A stretch of DNA of 64,000 bases from Paenarthrobacter sp. GOM3 (lineage in GTDB: Bacteria; Actinomycetota; Actinomycetes; Actinomycetales; Micrococcaceae): assembly GCF_018215265.2 (NCBI RefSeq), contig NZ_CP136562.1:186001-250000 (forward strand), in the 5' to 3' direction. Below the pieces are notes generated by a model, which saw only the letters and a list, made by a program, of their open reading frames with translations, did no database searches and was not told the DNA's origin. Numbering within the stretch: the first letter of the stretch is position 1; each line of letters starts with the position of its first letter. Positions 39,979 through 47,548 of this stretch are shown here, piece by piece. The position numbers were made by a program, and so were the translations under genes.

Positions 39979-41394
39979 ATGGCAAGCAAGACAGCACCAC
40001 CGGCAGCGGCCACCACGCGCAAAACCATCGCAGGCATGATCCTGGCGATGGCACTCATCGAATCGCTCAGCGGTGTCACCCAGGGGTATCTGAACCCCAT
40101 CCTGCCCGCTCTGGGACCGGTCTTCGAGATTGACGATCCCACCATCAACGGCATTTTCCTCATCTCAAATGTGAGCTTCGCCGTCCTCACCCCCATCATT
40201 TCAAGGCTCGGCGACAGCTATGGCTACCGACTCGTACTCCGTTGGTCCACAGGAGTAGTAACGGTGGGTGTACTGCAAATGGCACTGTGGCCGACGCTGT
40301 GGACGGTGACCATTGGCGTGGTCATGTTGACCTGCGTGGTGGGCTTTATCCCGCTCATGATGGGAATTCTCCGTGTGACCAGTCCCGCCCACACACGGAC
40401 TGGCGTCAGTGTCATGATCGGCATGCTCATGATCATGGTGGGAGCCGGCGGCCTGCTTGCCGGAATCGTTGGCGTCACCGACCCAACACTCGGATTTTGG
40501 GTGGCGGTTCCGTTCGCGATCGTCGCATTTGTTTGCTCCTTCCTGCTGCCCGACGCCGGGGTCCCGACCCGGGAGGGGATGGCCCTTAAACCGTTACTGG
40601 CTTGCTCCCTGGGGCTGATCGGGTTCGTGGTGGCGCTCTCCATGGCACCTGAATGGGGCTGGCTGGACGCCCGTACCCTCGTGGCCGGCGTGTTGGGGCT
40701 TGTCCTGCTGGCCTTCTGGGCCAAGCGAGACTACAGCAGTGCGGCCGGACAGCGATTCATGGACCTGCGCATGCTGGCCACGCCGCGGATCCGCGCCATT
40801 TCCGTGGCAACGTTCTTCTTCGGCTTCGCTTCGATCAGCTACTTCGGCACCAACGGCATCTTCCTGCACTCCAACCCGGACAAAACAGGGTACGGGTTCG
40901 CTCTCAGCCCGCTGATGATCGCGATTGTCCTTGCTCTGGCATCCGTACTCTCCTTGGTCGCGTCCCTCCTGACGGCACGGGCGCTCCGGAGATTCGGTGA
41001 GCGGGCCACGTTGGTCTTTGCCGGCGTTCTGCTGGCTGGCGGGTTCTTGGTCATGATGCTCGCGCACGATTCCTTCGCCGGATACTGCGTCGGCTTCGCC
41101 ATGTTCAACCTCAGCTTGGGGATGTACCAAGCGGGCACCCGCTCGCTGTCCGTGGAGGGAGTCCCCTTGGAAGAAACGTCAACGGCCGCTGGGCTCAACG
41201 AGTTGGCGTTGTCAGTCGGCATCGCCGTGGGCGCGGCAGTGGTCAAGTTGTTGTCGTCCGCTTCTGTCGCCAACGGACGCATCACCGAAACCGGATTGCT
41301 GACCATCTGGGGAGCCCTCGCTGTCGCGGCCCTGATCGCCGCGGCGGCCAGTGCCCGGTACCCGAAGCGCCAGGCCGCAGAGGTGACGGCATGA
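39979..41394 (+). CDS. MFS transporter
   Basis: 471 residues from ATG 39979, chosen for the GGAA site and the MASKTAPP start of the folded region; the open frame upstream crosses the operator dyads. About 14 hydrophobic segments are present. MFS loop motif A appears as SRLGDSYGYRLVLRW after helix 2. It resembles drug or small-molecule exporters of the DHA2 type. Coupled by ATGA overlap to an M20 amidohydrolase, so it likely moves the substrate or product of that enzyme. Confidence 0.9.
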   Translation: MASKTAPPAAATTRKTIAGMILAMALIESLSGVTQGYLNPILPALGPVFEIDDPTINGIFLISNVSFAVLTPIISRLGDSYGYRLVLRWSTGVVTVGVLQMALWPTLWTVTIGVVMLTCVVGFIPLMMGILRVTSPAHTRTGVSVMIGMLMIMVGAGGLLAGIVGVTDPTLGFWVAVPFAIVAFVCSFLLPDAGVPTREGMALKPLLACSLGLIGFVVALSMAPEWGWLDARTLVAGVLGLVLLAFWAKRDYSSAAGQRFMDLRMLATPRIRAISVATFFFGFASISYFGTNGIFLHSNPDKTGYGFALSPLMIAIVLALASVLSLVASLLTARALRRFGERATLVFAGVLLAGGFLVMMLAHDSFAGYCVGFAMFNLSLGMYQAGTRSLSVEGVPLEETSTAAGLNELALSVGIAVGAAVVKLLSSASVANGRITETGLLTIWGALAVAALIAAAASARYPKRQAAEVTA

Positions 41395-42599
41395 CCGCCG
41401 GGCTGGACAGCGGGACTGCAGGCTCCGCCGTCGTGCCCGCCTCCCGGGCGGACGTCCAGGCTGTACTGGAGCGCGAAGTTCAGCGGTGGAAACCGGACAT
41501 TCTGGACCTTAGCCACGCCATCCACGCCGACCCGGAGCTGGGTAGCCAGGAATTCCGTGCGGTCAAACGGGTCAAGCGGGTGCTCCGAAAGGCCGGGTTC
41601 ACCTTCGACGAAATACAGCCGGAACAGCCCACCGCGTTCAGTGCGCGCTTCGGATGCGGCCAACTTGTGGTGGCACTCTGCGTTGAATACGATGCGTTGC
41701 CGGATATTGGGCACGCCTGTGGACATAACGTCAACGCGGCCAGCGCGGTGGGCGCAGCACTGGCTCTGGCCGCTGTGGCCAAAGAGCTGGACATCACCGT
41801 CAAGGTCCTGGGAACTCCCGCGGAAGAGACCACCGGGGGAAAGGTGGACCTGATCGAGGCAGGCTTTCTCGACGACGTTTCACTCGCCATGATGGTCCAC
41901 GCCGGAGCAGCGGATGTGGTGGGCGGCTCGTCCTTGGCCATGTCCATGTGGGACGTAGTCTTCGAGGGACGCCCTTCGCATGCCGCCGCGGCGCCGTCGG
42001 AAGGAGTCAACGCGTTGGACGCGCTGGTGGTGGCCCAGCTGGCCATCGCCCTGTCCCGGCAGCAGCTCCCCGTGGGTTCGATCGTCTCGCTGATCGTCAC
42101 CGAGGGCGGCAGCGCAGTCAACGTCATTCCCGAGCGCTCCCGGGCAAGTGTGGAAATGCGGGCACCCGGTATTGGGCAATTGCGCCTCATCCAGGACAAG
42201 GTCCGGCGCTGCCTCGAAGCCGGTGCCCACGCGAGCGGCTGCACCCTGCAACTGAACTCCCAAGGCAACGACTACGCAGAACTGCTGCAGGATCCGTTCC
42301 TGTCCGGGGCATATAAGGAAGCTATGAAGGCCATGGGAAGGGACGTCGTGTTCAACGCCGACCCAGTGGCCTCCACGGACATGGGCAACGTCTCGCAAAT
42401 CGTGCCATCCATTCATCCGATAGTGGGTTACGACGTCCGGGGCGCTGTCCACCACACCGCCGAGTTCGCCGCGTTCGGCGCCTCTGCGGGTGCCGACAAT
42501 GCGGTTCTTGATGGATCGTTCGGCATGGCCGCCGCGGCCTGCGCTGCGGCAATGGACGCGGAGCAGCGGAAGCGCCTGCTGGAGAAAGCACCCGGGTAA
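41391..42599 (+). CDS. M20-family amidohydrolase (hippurate/aminobenzoyl-glutamate hydrolase-like)
   Basis: 402 residues. The metal-binding motif LPDIGHACGHNVNAAS is at about residues 104-118, followed by LGTPAEETTGGKVDLIEAG (catalytic Glu pair). The dimerisation domain has FEGRPSHAAAAPSEGVNALDALV. ASTDMGNVSQIVPSIHPIV contains the last metal region. The AbgB/IAA-amino-acid-hydrolase subgroup releases amino acids from N-acyl or N-aroyl conjugates. Physical coupling to an MFS gene and an Lrp-type regulator suggests uptake and cleavage of an amino-acid conjugate. The substrate is unknown. Confidence 0.93.
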   Translation: MTAGLDSGTAGSAVVPASRADVQAVLEREVQRWKPDILDLSHAIHADPELGSQEFRAVKRVKRVLRKAGFTFDEIQPEQPTAFSARFGCGQLVVALCVEYDALPDIGHACGHNVNAASAVGAALALAAVAKELDITVKVLGTPAEETTGGKVDLIEAGFLDDVSLAMMVHAGAADVVGGSSLAMSMWDVVFEGRPSHAAAAPSEGVNALDALVVAQLAIALSRQQLPVGSIVSLIVTEGGSAVNVIPERSRASVEMRAPGIGQLRLIQDKVRRCLEAGAHASGCTLQLNSQGNDYAELLQDPFLSGAYKEAMKAMGRDVVFNADPVASTDMGNVSQIVPSIHPIVGYDVRGAVHHTAEFAAFGASAGADNAVLDGSFGMAAAACAAAMDAEQRKRLLEKAPG

Positions 42600-42689
42600 G
42601 CCGAACCAGCGGCAAGCCTGCTGGCCCCGTTCCACAAGGGGGCGGACAATGGAGGCAGCGCGCGGGTCAGCGCGCTCGTAGGGAGAGCC

Positions 42690-44051
42690 ATGGAGAGGGC
42701 CAGGCAAACACACCCTCCCGCCGGCCTGGATGAGGCCGTGCGGCGGGATCCTGCGATCGACCTTGTCCGCTTCACATGCCTGCTCCTGGTTGTTGCCGCG
42801 CACTGCATGATGGTCAGTCCTGTCCTGCACAAAGACGGCACAGTGGACACGCAGAATGTCCTCATGGACCAAAGCTGGTTCACGCCAGTGCTCTGGGTGC
42901 TGATGATCGTCCCGCTTTTCTTCGTGATGGGCGGGGTCACCGGGCTCCAGTCGTGGCGGAGGCTCGCGGCTCGCGGCGGAACGGGCTTCGACTTCGCCCA
43001 GCTCCGGCTCCTGCGCCTGGTCCGCCCCGCCATGGCCTTGCTTGCACTGATGTGGGGCGGGCTATGGGTGGCGTTGCTCCTTGGCGTGCACCCCCAGGTC
43101 GTTCAGCTCATGACCGCTGGTGCCGCCATGCCCCTGTGGTTCCTCGCGGCATTCCTGACCGCGCAACTGAGCATTCCGCTGATGGCCCGGTTGCATGAAA
43201 AGTCGCCGCTGGCGGTTTTCGGTGTTCTGGTGGCAGCGATTATCACGGTTGATTCCCTCCGCGGAGCCATTCCGGTGCTCGCGTTCACCAACATGATTTT
43301 CGTTTGGTGCGCGGTCCAGCAACTGGGTTTCCTGATGGCCGACGGCTTCTTTGAGCGACGCAGCCGCACGTGGCTAATGGGCGCAATCGTGACCAGCAAC
43401 CTCCTGCTGGGTCTCGTTACCGGAGTGGCTGTATATCCGGGAAACATGGTTGTGAACATCAACCCGCCCAACCTCTGCTTGCTTCTCTTGGGCATCTCCC
43501 AAACAGCAACGCTCCAGTTGATCCAGCCGGGCCTGCGGTGGGTGGCCAGCGCCCGCTGGGTCCAGGCAGTGATGGCGCTCGCCGGCCGCAGGTCCATGAC
43601 CATCTATTTGTGGCACCTTCCGCTGCTGGTGGGGTTGTCGGGGATGCTGCTGCTGACCGACCTTCCGATACCCGACGCCGGCACTGCCGACTGGTGGTGG
43701 GCGCGGATTCCCGTCTTCGCCGCGGTAGTCGCCTTGCTCGTTCCGGTCGTGTGGCTTTTCGGCCGTCTGGAGGAACGTCCGACGGCGGCCAGCCACGCGC
43801 GCGGTCCCTCACGCATCGCTGTGGCGACCGCCGCCGTCGTGGTTTTCGTGCCGGTTGCGGACGCTGCTTTCAACGGCCTGACGCTGGCTCTTCTGGGTGG
43901 GGGAGCGGCCTGCTTCGCGCTGGCAGTCCTGCTGCTGGGCAGGGTTCCGACGCCGCCGTTGGCCGAGCCGGACGCGAACGTTACGGAACGGCGTGAGGCC
44001 CAGGCGCCCACGTTGCCAGAGCCGGATTTAAGTGCCAATCTCGAACCATGA
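42690..44051 (+). CDS. Acyltransferase 3 family membrane protein
   Basis: 453 residues with about ten transmembrane helices. The N-terminal RDPAIDLVRFTCLLLVVAAHCMM carries the R/D-x-x-R-F/H-type motif of Acyl_transf_3 (OafA/ExoZ) enzymes. PLFFVMGGVTGLQSW and MTIYLWHLPLLVGLSG are further family landmarks. Members O-acylate sugars or lipids at the membrane, and the acceptor is unknown. The C-terminal about 40 residues are a soluble tail rich in Pro and Glu. Overlaps the next gene by ATGA. Confidence 0.88.
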   Translation: MERARQTHPPAGLDEAVRRDPAIDLVRFTCLLLVVAAHCMMVSPVLHKDGTVDTQNVLMDQSWFTPVLWVLMIVPLFFVMGGVTGLQSWRRLAARGGTGFDFAQLRLLRLVRPAMALLALMWGGLWVALLLGVHPQVVQLMTAGAAMPLWFLAAFLTAQLSIPLMARLHEKSPLAVFGVLVAAIITVDSLRGAIPVLAFTNMIFVWCAVQQLGFLMADGFFERRSRTWLMGAIVTSNLLLGLVTGVAVYPGNMVVNINPPNLCLLLLGISQTATLQLIQPGLRWVASARWVQAVMALAGRRSMTIYLWHLPLLVGLSGMLLLTDLPIPDAGTADWWWARIPVFAAVVALLVPVVWLFGRLEERPTAASHARGPSRIAVATAAVVVFVPVADAAFNGLTLALLGGGAACFALAVLLLGRVPTPPLAEPDANVTERREAQAPTLPEPDLSANLEP

Positions 44052-44404
44052 CCGAGTACACGGATTCACTGGCAGAGTCGTTCCGCGCTGGCGTCACTAC
44101 GGTGCGCAACGACAAATTTCACCGCTATGAGCTTCACGTAGACGGCGAGCTGGCGGTGATCTCCCAGTTCCTCGACAGGCCCGGCCACATCGATTTCATC
44201 CACACCGAAACCAAGCCCGGCTTCAACGGACAGGGCTTGGCCAAAGTGCTCGCCCACTTCGCCTTGGATGACGTAGTGGCGTCCGGCAAACGCATCATCC
44301 CTCACTGCCCCTATATCGCGGCTTACCTGAAGAAGCACGAAGGCTACGAACAGGACGTCGATTGGCCTGCAGAGAGGCCCACCGGCGACCCCGACAACGA
44401 GTAG
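44048..44404 (+). CDS. GNAT-like N-acetyltransferase (YjdJ/GCN5-related, short form)
   Basis: 118 residues. RYELHVDGELAVISQFLDRPGHIDFIHTETKPGFNGQGLAKVLAHFALDDV has the Q/R-x-x-G-x-G/A acetyl-CoA loop as GFNGQGLA. RIIPHCPYIAAYLKKHEGY is the typical C-terminal half of the short YjdJ-like GNATs. They are thought to acetylate small amines; the target is unknown. Its start overlaps the acyltransferase stop. The downstream gene is convergent. Confidence 0.92.
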   Translation: MTEYTDSLAESFRAGVTTVRNDKFHRYELHVDGELAVISQFLDRPGHIDFIHTETKPGFNGQGLAKVLAHFALDDVVASGKRIIPHCPYIAAYLKKHEGYEQDVDWPAERPTGDPDNE

Positions 44405-44409
44405 CGGGG

Positions 44410-45003
44410 TTATCCGGCCGCTCTGAGGTGGCCGACCGCAGTGAGCTTCACCCGTGCACAGCAGTGGTCGGTGACCTCAGTGTTGCTTCCTGCGCTCCTG
44501 GCGCTGACAGTAAGGTTGCTCACCAGGTCTCCACCACTGCGGGCCTCATGCTCGGAGACTGTGTGGCTGAACGAGATGGACCTCATGCCGCCCGCGGGGA
44601 GGTCTCCCATGTCGAAAGGCGACGTGATCCCAGTGAAGATGACGTCGCCTTCCGCGGCGCTGGTTTGGCGGCCCGGAATCAGGTTGGTGTCCAACAGGGT
44701 GACCGAGTCATCGTTGAGGATGTCAGCGGTGAAAGTTACCACCTGGCCCGCGCGCGCTACCAGGACGTCCGGGGTGTACACCAGGGTCAGGCCGGGAGGG
44801 GCGTCAGGGGCTGAAACCTGCAGCGGCGGTGAGTCTGCACCGGGGGTGAAGTCCAAGGCCAGGTTGCTGAGCCGTGACAGCCAAAGCGAAATAGTGGCAA
44901 TCGGAAGCCCCAACAGCTCCGCCATTTTTTCGGGACAGTAGCCCTCACCCAAGGCCATCATGAATTGGTCATAGATGGTCCGCCGTGCAATCGCTTCCGG
45001 CAC
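44410..45003 (-). CDS. Cytoplasmic protein with N-terminal HTH-like segment and DUF11-like domain
   Basis: 197 residues, no signal peptide or membrane helix. Residues 5-47 (ARRTIYDQFMMALGEGYCPEKMAELLGLPIATISLWLSRL) read as a helix-turn-helix. Residues about 75-180 (LVARAGQVVTFTADILNDDSVTLLDTNLIP, then LPAGGMRSISFSHTVSEHEARSGGDLVSNL) follow the pattern of DUF11/DUF7507-type Ig-like repeats, which are normally extracellular. The second half aligns with the neighbour at 45068-45655. It lies in a locus with a sigma/anti-sigma fusion and a secreted DUF11-type repeat protein. I know no characterised family for this combination. Confidence 0.75.
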   Translation of the reverse strand: MPEAIARRTIYDQFMMALGEGYCPEKMAELLGLPIATISLWLSRLSNLALDFTPGADSPPLQVSAPDAPPGLTLVYTPDVLVARAGQVVTFTADILNDDSVTLLDTNLIPGRQTSAAEGDVIFTGITSPFDMGDLPAGGMRSISFSHTVSEHEARSGGDLVSNLTVSARSAGSNTEVTDHCCARVKLTAVGHLRAAG

Positions 45004-45067
45004 GCGGAATTCCTCCTGCTTACTGCCTTGTGATTGCCTCCTGCCCTAGCCACGTTATAGCTCGGGG

Positions 45068-45655
45068 CTAGGCTCCGGCAAGGTGGGCCTGATGTGGGTA
45101 GCCGGGCGGCCGGGCGGGGGCCTGGTATCCAGTAGGCCCAAAGGGCCAGTCCTTTCGCGTCCCGCTGAGGGAGACGATGGCGTCGTGCTCGTCGAGTACT
45201 GCGAGGCCACGGCACGTACCGCGAACCTGCATGGCGCTGATGATGCTGCCGCCATGCACATGATCGGATTCCGTCACCAGGTAGGAAAAACTGCGCATGA
45301 CTGACTGGCCCGGCGCCAGGAGGTCGATGCGGAGGTCCCGTTCCACCGGTTCGGACGTGTACGCCAGCATCTCCATTCCCTCATTGGTGAGGGACCTCGG
45401 CACCAGGGTGATATCCCGTACATGACTTGAGGAGTCGTTGGTGATCCAGGCGGTAAAAATGACAGTATCGCCGGGGATGGCCACCGGCCGGTCCGCTCCA
45501 TAGACGAGGACGACGTGACCCGCGTTCTTCTTCCGGGCCAACGGACCGGAGCGGCGCATCGGCAAGGATCGAACGATGGTGTTCTGCTGTGCGAGCAGGT
45601 TTTTGTGGGTGGCGCGCATCAGTTTTAGGAAAGGCCGGGGGCGCCTGATATCCAT
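45068..45655 (-). CDS. Cytoplasmic DUF11-like domain protein, paralogue of 44410-45003
   Basis: 195 residues from ATG 45653-45655 (MDIRRPRPFLKLMRATHKN); an upstream start at 45700 adds 15 residues. A basic N-terminus (about 1-60) is followed by VAIPGDTVIFTAWITNDSSSHVRDITLVPRSL, then LLAPGQSVMRSFSYLVTESDHVHGGSIISAMQVRG. That region aligns with AGQVVTFTADILNDDS...GGMRSISFSHTVSEHEARSGGDLVSNL of the neighbouring gene. No signal peptide. The C-terminus is Pro-rich. It is divergent from the sigma/anti-sigma fusion gene. Function unknown. Confidence 0.72.
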   Translation of the reverse strand: MDIRRPRPFLKLMRATHKNLLAQQNTIVRSLPMRRSGPLARKKNAGHVVLVYGADRPVAIPGDTVIFTAWITNDSSSHVRDITLVPRSLTNEGMEMLAYTSEPVERDLRIDLLAPGQSVMRSFSYLVTESDHVHGGSIISAMQVRGTCRGLAVLDEHDAIVSLSGTRKDWPFGPTGYQAPARPPGYPHQAHLAGA

Positions 45656-45800
45656 GAGTCCTCGCTTGGCTCCAGGGGATGGGAAGTTCACGCCTAACAA
45701 GTAATGCGAGGGCCCGAATCGTGATGCGAAAAACCAAGTTGTCTACAGGGCGGGAGCTGCCGATTCAAGTCACACAGGTTGTGATGGCACACTATTGTTT

Positions 45801-47420
45801 ATGGATCAAGTATTTGCGGGTGGGGCCGGCGGGGCGTCCCCAACTTTCGCGATGGCCTCCGGCAGTGATCCCCAGATCATGGCTTTGGTGCGTGAAGGCG
45901 TCACCGAGGCCTTTGATGTGCTCTATCAGCGGCACCTGAAAGTTGCCCAGTACGTGGCCCGGGCGCAGACCGACAACCCAAGTGACGCCGATGACGTCGT
46001 TGCTGAGTCGTTCGCCTCCATCTTCCAGTTGCTCAAGGAAGGCAAAGGGCCAAAGGAGTTCTTTCGGTCCTACCTCCTGACCGTCGTCCGGCGCACCGCC
46101 CATGACAGGAACCGCAAGGCCCGCCGGATGCCGACCGCTGCCGATGAAGCCATTCTCGATTCCCCCGTGCTGGACAACGACCCCGTCCTCAGCGACCTCG
46201 AGTCGAGCATCATGGCCAAGGCGTTCAAATCCCTGCCTGAGCGGTGGCAGGCCGTGCTGTGGCACTTGGACATTGAAGGGCTCAAGCCAGCAGCGGCGGC
46301 GCCTTTTGTGGGGCTCACTCCAAATGGTGTCTCTTCATTGGCCATCCGTGCCCGCGAAGGACTACGCCAGGCCTATTTGCAGCAGCACATCAGCCAGACC
46401 GTGGACCAGGCATGTGACGAATACGCCAGCCAACTTGGGAAGTATGCGCGGAACGCACTGAAGCGCACCTCGCAGGAAAAGGTCACAGCCCACCTGGAAG
46501 GTTGTGCCCAGTGCACCGCGCTGCTGATTGAGCTCAATGATGTCCAGGGCGGCATGCGGACTATCCTGTTCCCTTTGGTCACGGGGATCGCTTTTACCCC
46601 TGGCGTGATTGCGGCCATTGGATCCGGAGCTTTGTCCGGGACGGCATCCTCGGGTGCCGGCAGCACCGCAGTGCCCGGCAAGGTGGGACTCCAGTCGGTC
46701 AGCAGGGCCTGGCAGCTGGCGGCGTCCATCGTCCTGGGAGCCGCTGCCTTGGCCGGTCTCCTTGTGTGGTTGATGCAGCTCAACGCGGGCTCCCAATCGG
46801 CGACCGAAAACAACACGGCCACCATAGTCCCGCCTGTTCACGAAACCTCGGCGCCCAGCACCTCGCCAAGCCCGGGCATCGGGCCGACGTCCACGCCGTC
46901 TTCGGAAAGCGCGGCCGTACCGCCGGCCGCAAAGGCGAGCCAGCTGCCCGCCGTCGAGGTTCCACCAACGGAGCGGGCGCGGCAAAGTGCCGTCGTGGTT
47001 GACTCCGGGACGGTATTTTCGACGACGGCGCCTGGCATTTCCGCCTCCTCGTCACCGTTGACCCAAACGGTTGATGCGACGTTCGCCGCTGCTGTCGGTC
47101 CGACCTCAACGGATCGGGAGCTCCGGGTGGGGTTCTCGCTCCAAGGGGACGGAACCCCCACCACAGGGGAGGTCGTTTTTGCGTTGCCGGACCAGGCGGC
47201 CTTTGTGGAGGGAAGGGCGGTGGCTCCCAACGGGTGGTCTTGTGCCACTGACGTGGCAAATACGCGCCAGCTTCGCTGCACCACGGACTCCCTGAATGCC
47301 GCCGATCTTTCCTTCACTTTGGGAGTGGACATGCCGCCGGCTGCCGAGGGCGGAACGGTGAGCTATCGGTTCGCTGGCCAGGGCATCGTGCCTAAATCGT
47401 TCGCCAACACCGTGCACTAG
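45801..47420 (+). CDS. ECF sigma factor fused to zinc-finger anti-sigma domain, membrane segment and outer domain
   Basis: About 539 residues from ATG 45801 (a TTG at 45795 would add two). Region 2 is at about 28-105 (VTEAFDVLYQRHLKVAQYVARAQ, DADDVVAESFASIFQLL). Region 4 is at about 140-195 (LPERWQAVLWHLDIEGLKPAAAAPFVGLTPNGVSSLAIRAREGL). Next comes a zf-HC2-type anti-sigma zinc motif, with Cys in QACDEY and HLEGCAQC. Hydrophobic segments follow at about 252-278 and 306-330. A Thr/Ser/Pro linker leads to a C-terminal beta domain (RELRVGFSLQGDGTPTTGEVVFALP to the end). Sigma and anti-sigma in one chain implies release by proteolysis or conformational change. It lies upstream of a wall-anchored repeat protein gene that it may control. 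Confidence 0.88.
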   Translation: MDQVFAGGAGGASPTFAMASGSDPQIMALVREGVTEAFDVLYQRHLKVAQYVARAQTDNPSDADDVVAESFASIFQLLKEGKGPKEFFRSYLLTVVRRTAHDRNRKARRMPTAADEAILDSPVLDNDPVLSDLESSIMAKAFKSLPERWQAVLWHLDIEGLKPAAAAPFVGLTPNGVSSLAIRAREGLRQAYLQQHISQTVDQACDEYASQLGKYARNALKRTSQEKVTAHLEGCAQCTALLIELNDVQGGMRTILFPLVTGIAFTPGVIAAIGSGALSGTASSGAGSTAVPGKVGLQSVSRAWQLAASIVLGAAALAGLLVWLMQLNAGSQSATENNTATIVPPVHETSAPSTSPSPGIGPTSTPSSESAAVPPAAKASQLPAVEVPPTERARQSAVVVDSGTVFSTTAPGISASSSPLTQTVDATFAAAVGPTSTDRELRVGFSLQGDGTPTTGEVVFALPDQAAFVEGRAVAPNGWSCATDVANTRQLRCTTDSLNAADLSFTLGVDMPPAAEGGTVSYRFAGQGIVPKSFANTVH

Positions 47421-47429
47421 AAACAACCC

Positions 47430-47542
47430 AAAAAACTTTTTCAAAAAACCGCGTCACGATTTGAGCTTCCCGCGCACTTTATAGCGGAGCCCATCTGGGC
47501 CTCCTGTCGGGAATGCAGAGCGATCTGCATAAAAAGTGAGGA
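47430..47542 (+). promoter_or_regulatory. Promoter/leader of the wall-anchored repeat protein gene
   Basis: AAAAAACTTTTTC (47430-47442) and AAAAAACCGCGTCACGA (47443-47459) are A-tract elements resembling 12023-12041 upstream of the other ECF gene. Two hairpins follow: GGAGCCCA-TC-TGGGCCTCC (47486-47504, one bulge) and ATGCAGA-GCGA-TCTGCAT (47513-47530). A GTGAGGA ribosome binding site lies at 47536-47542. The hairpin directly before the ribosome binding site could affect translation. Confidence 0.45.
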
Positions 47543-47548
47543 TCGGCC

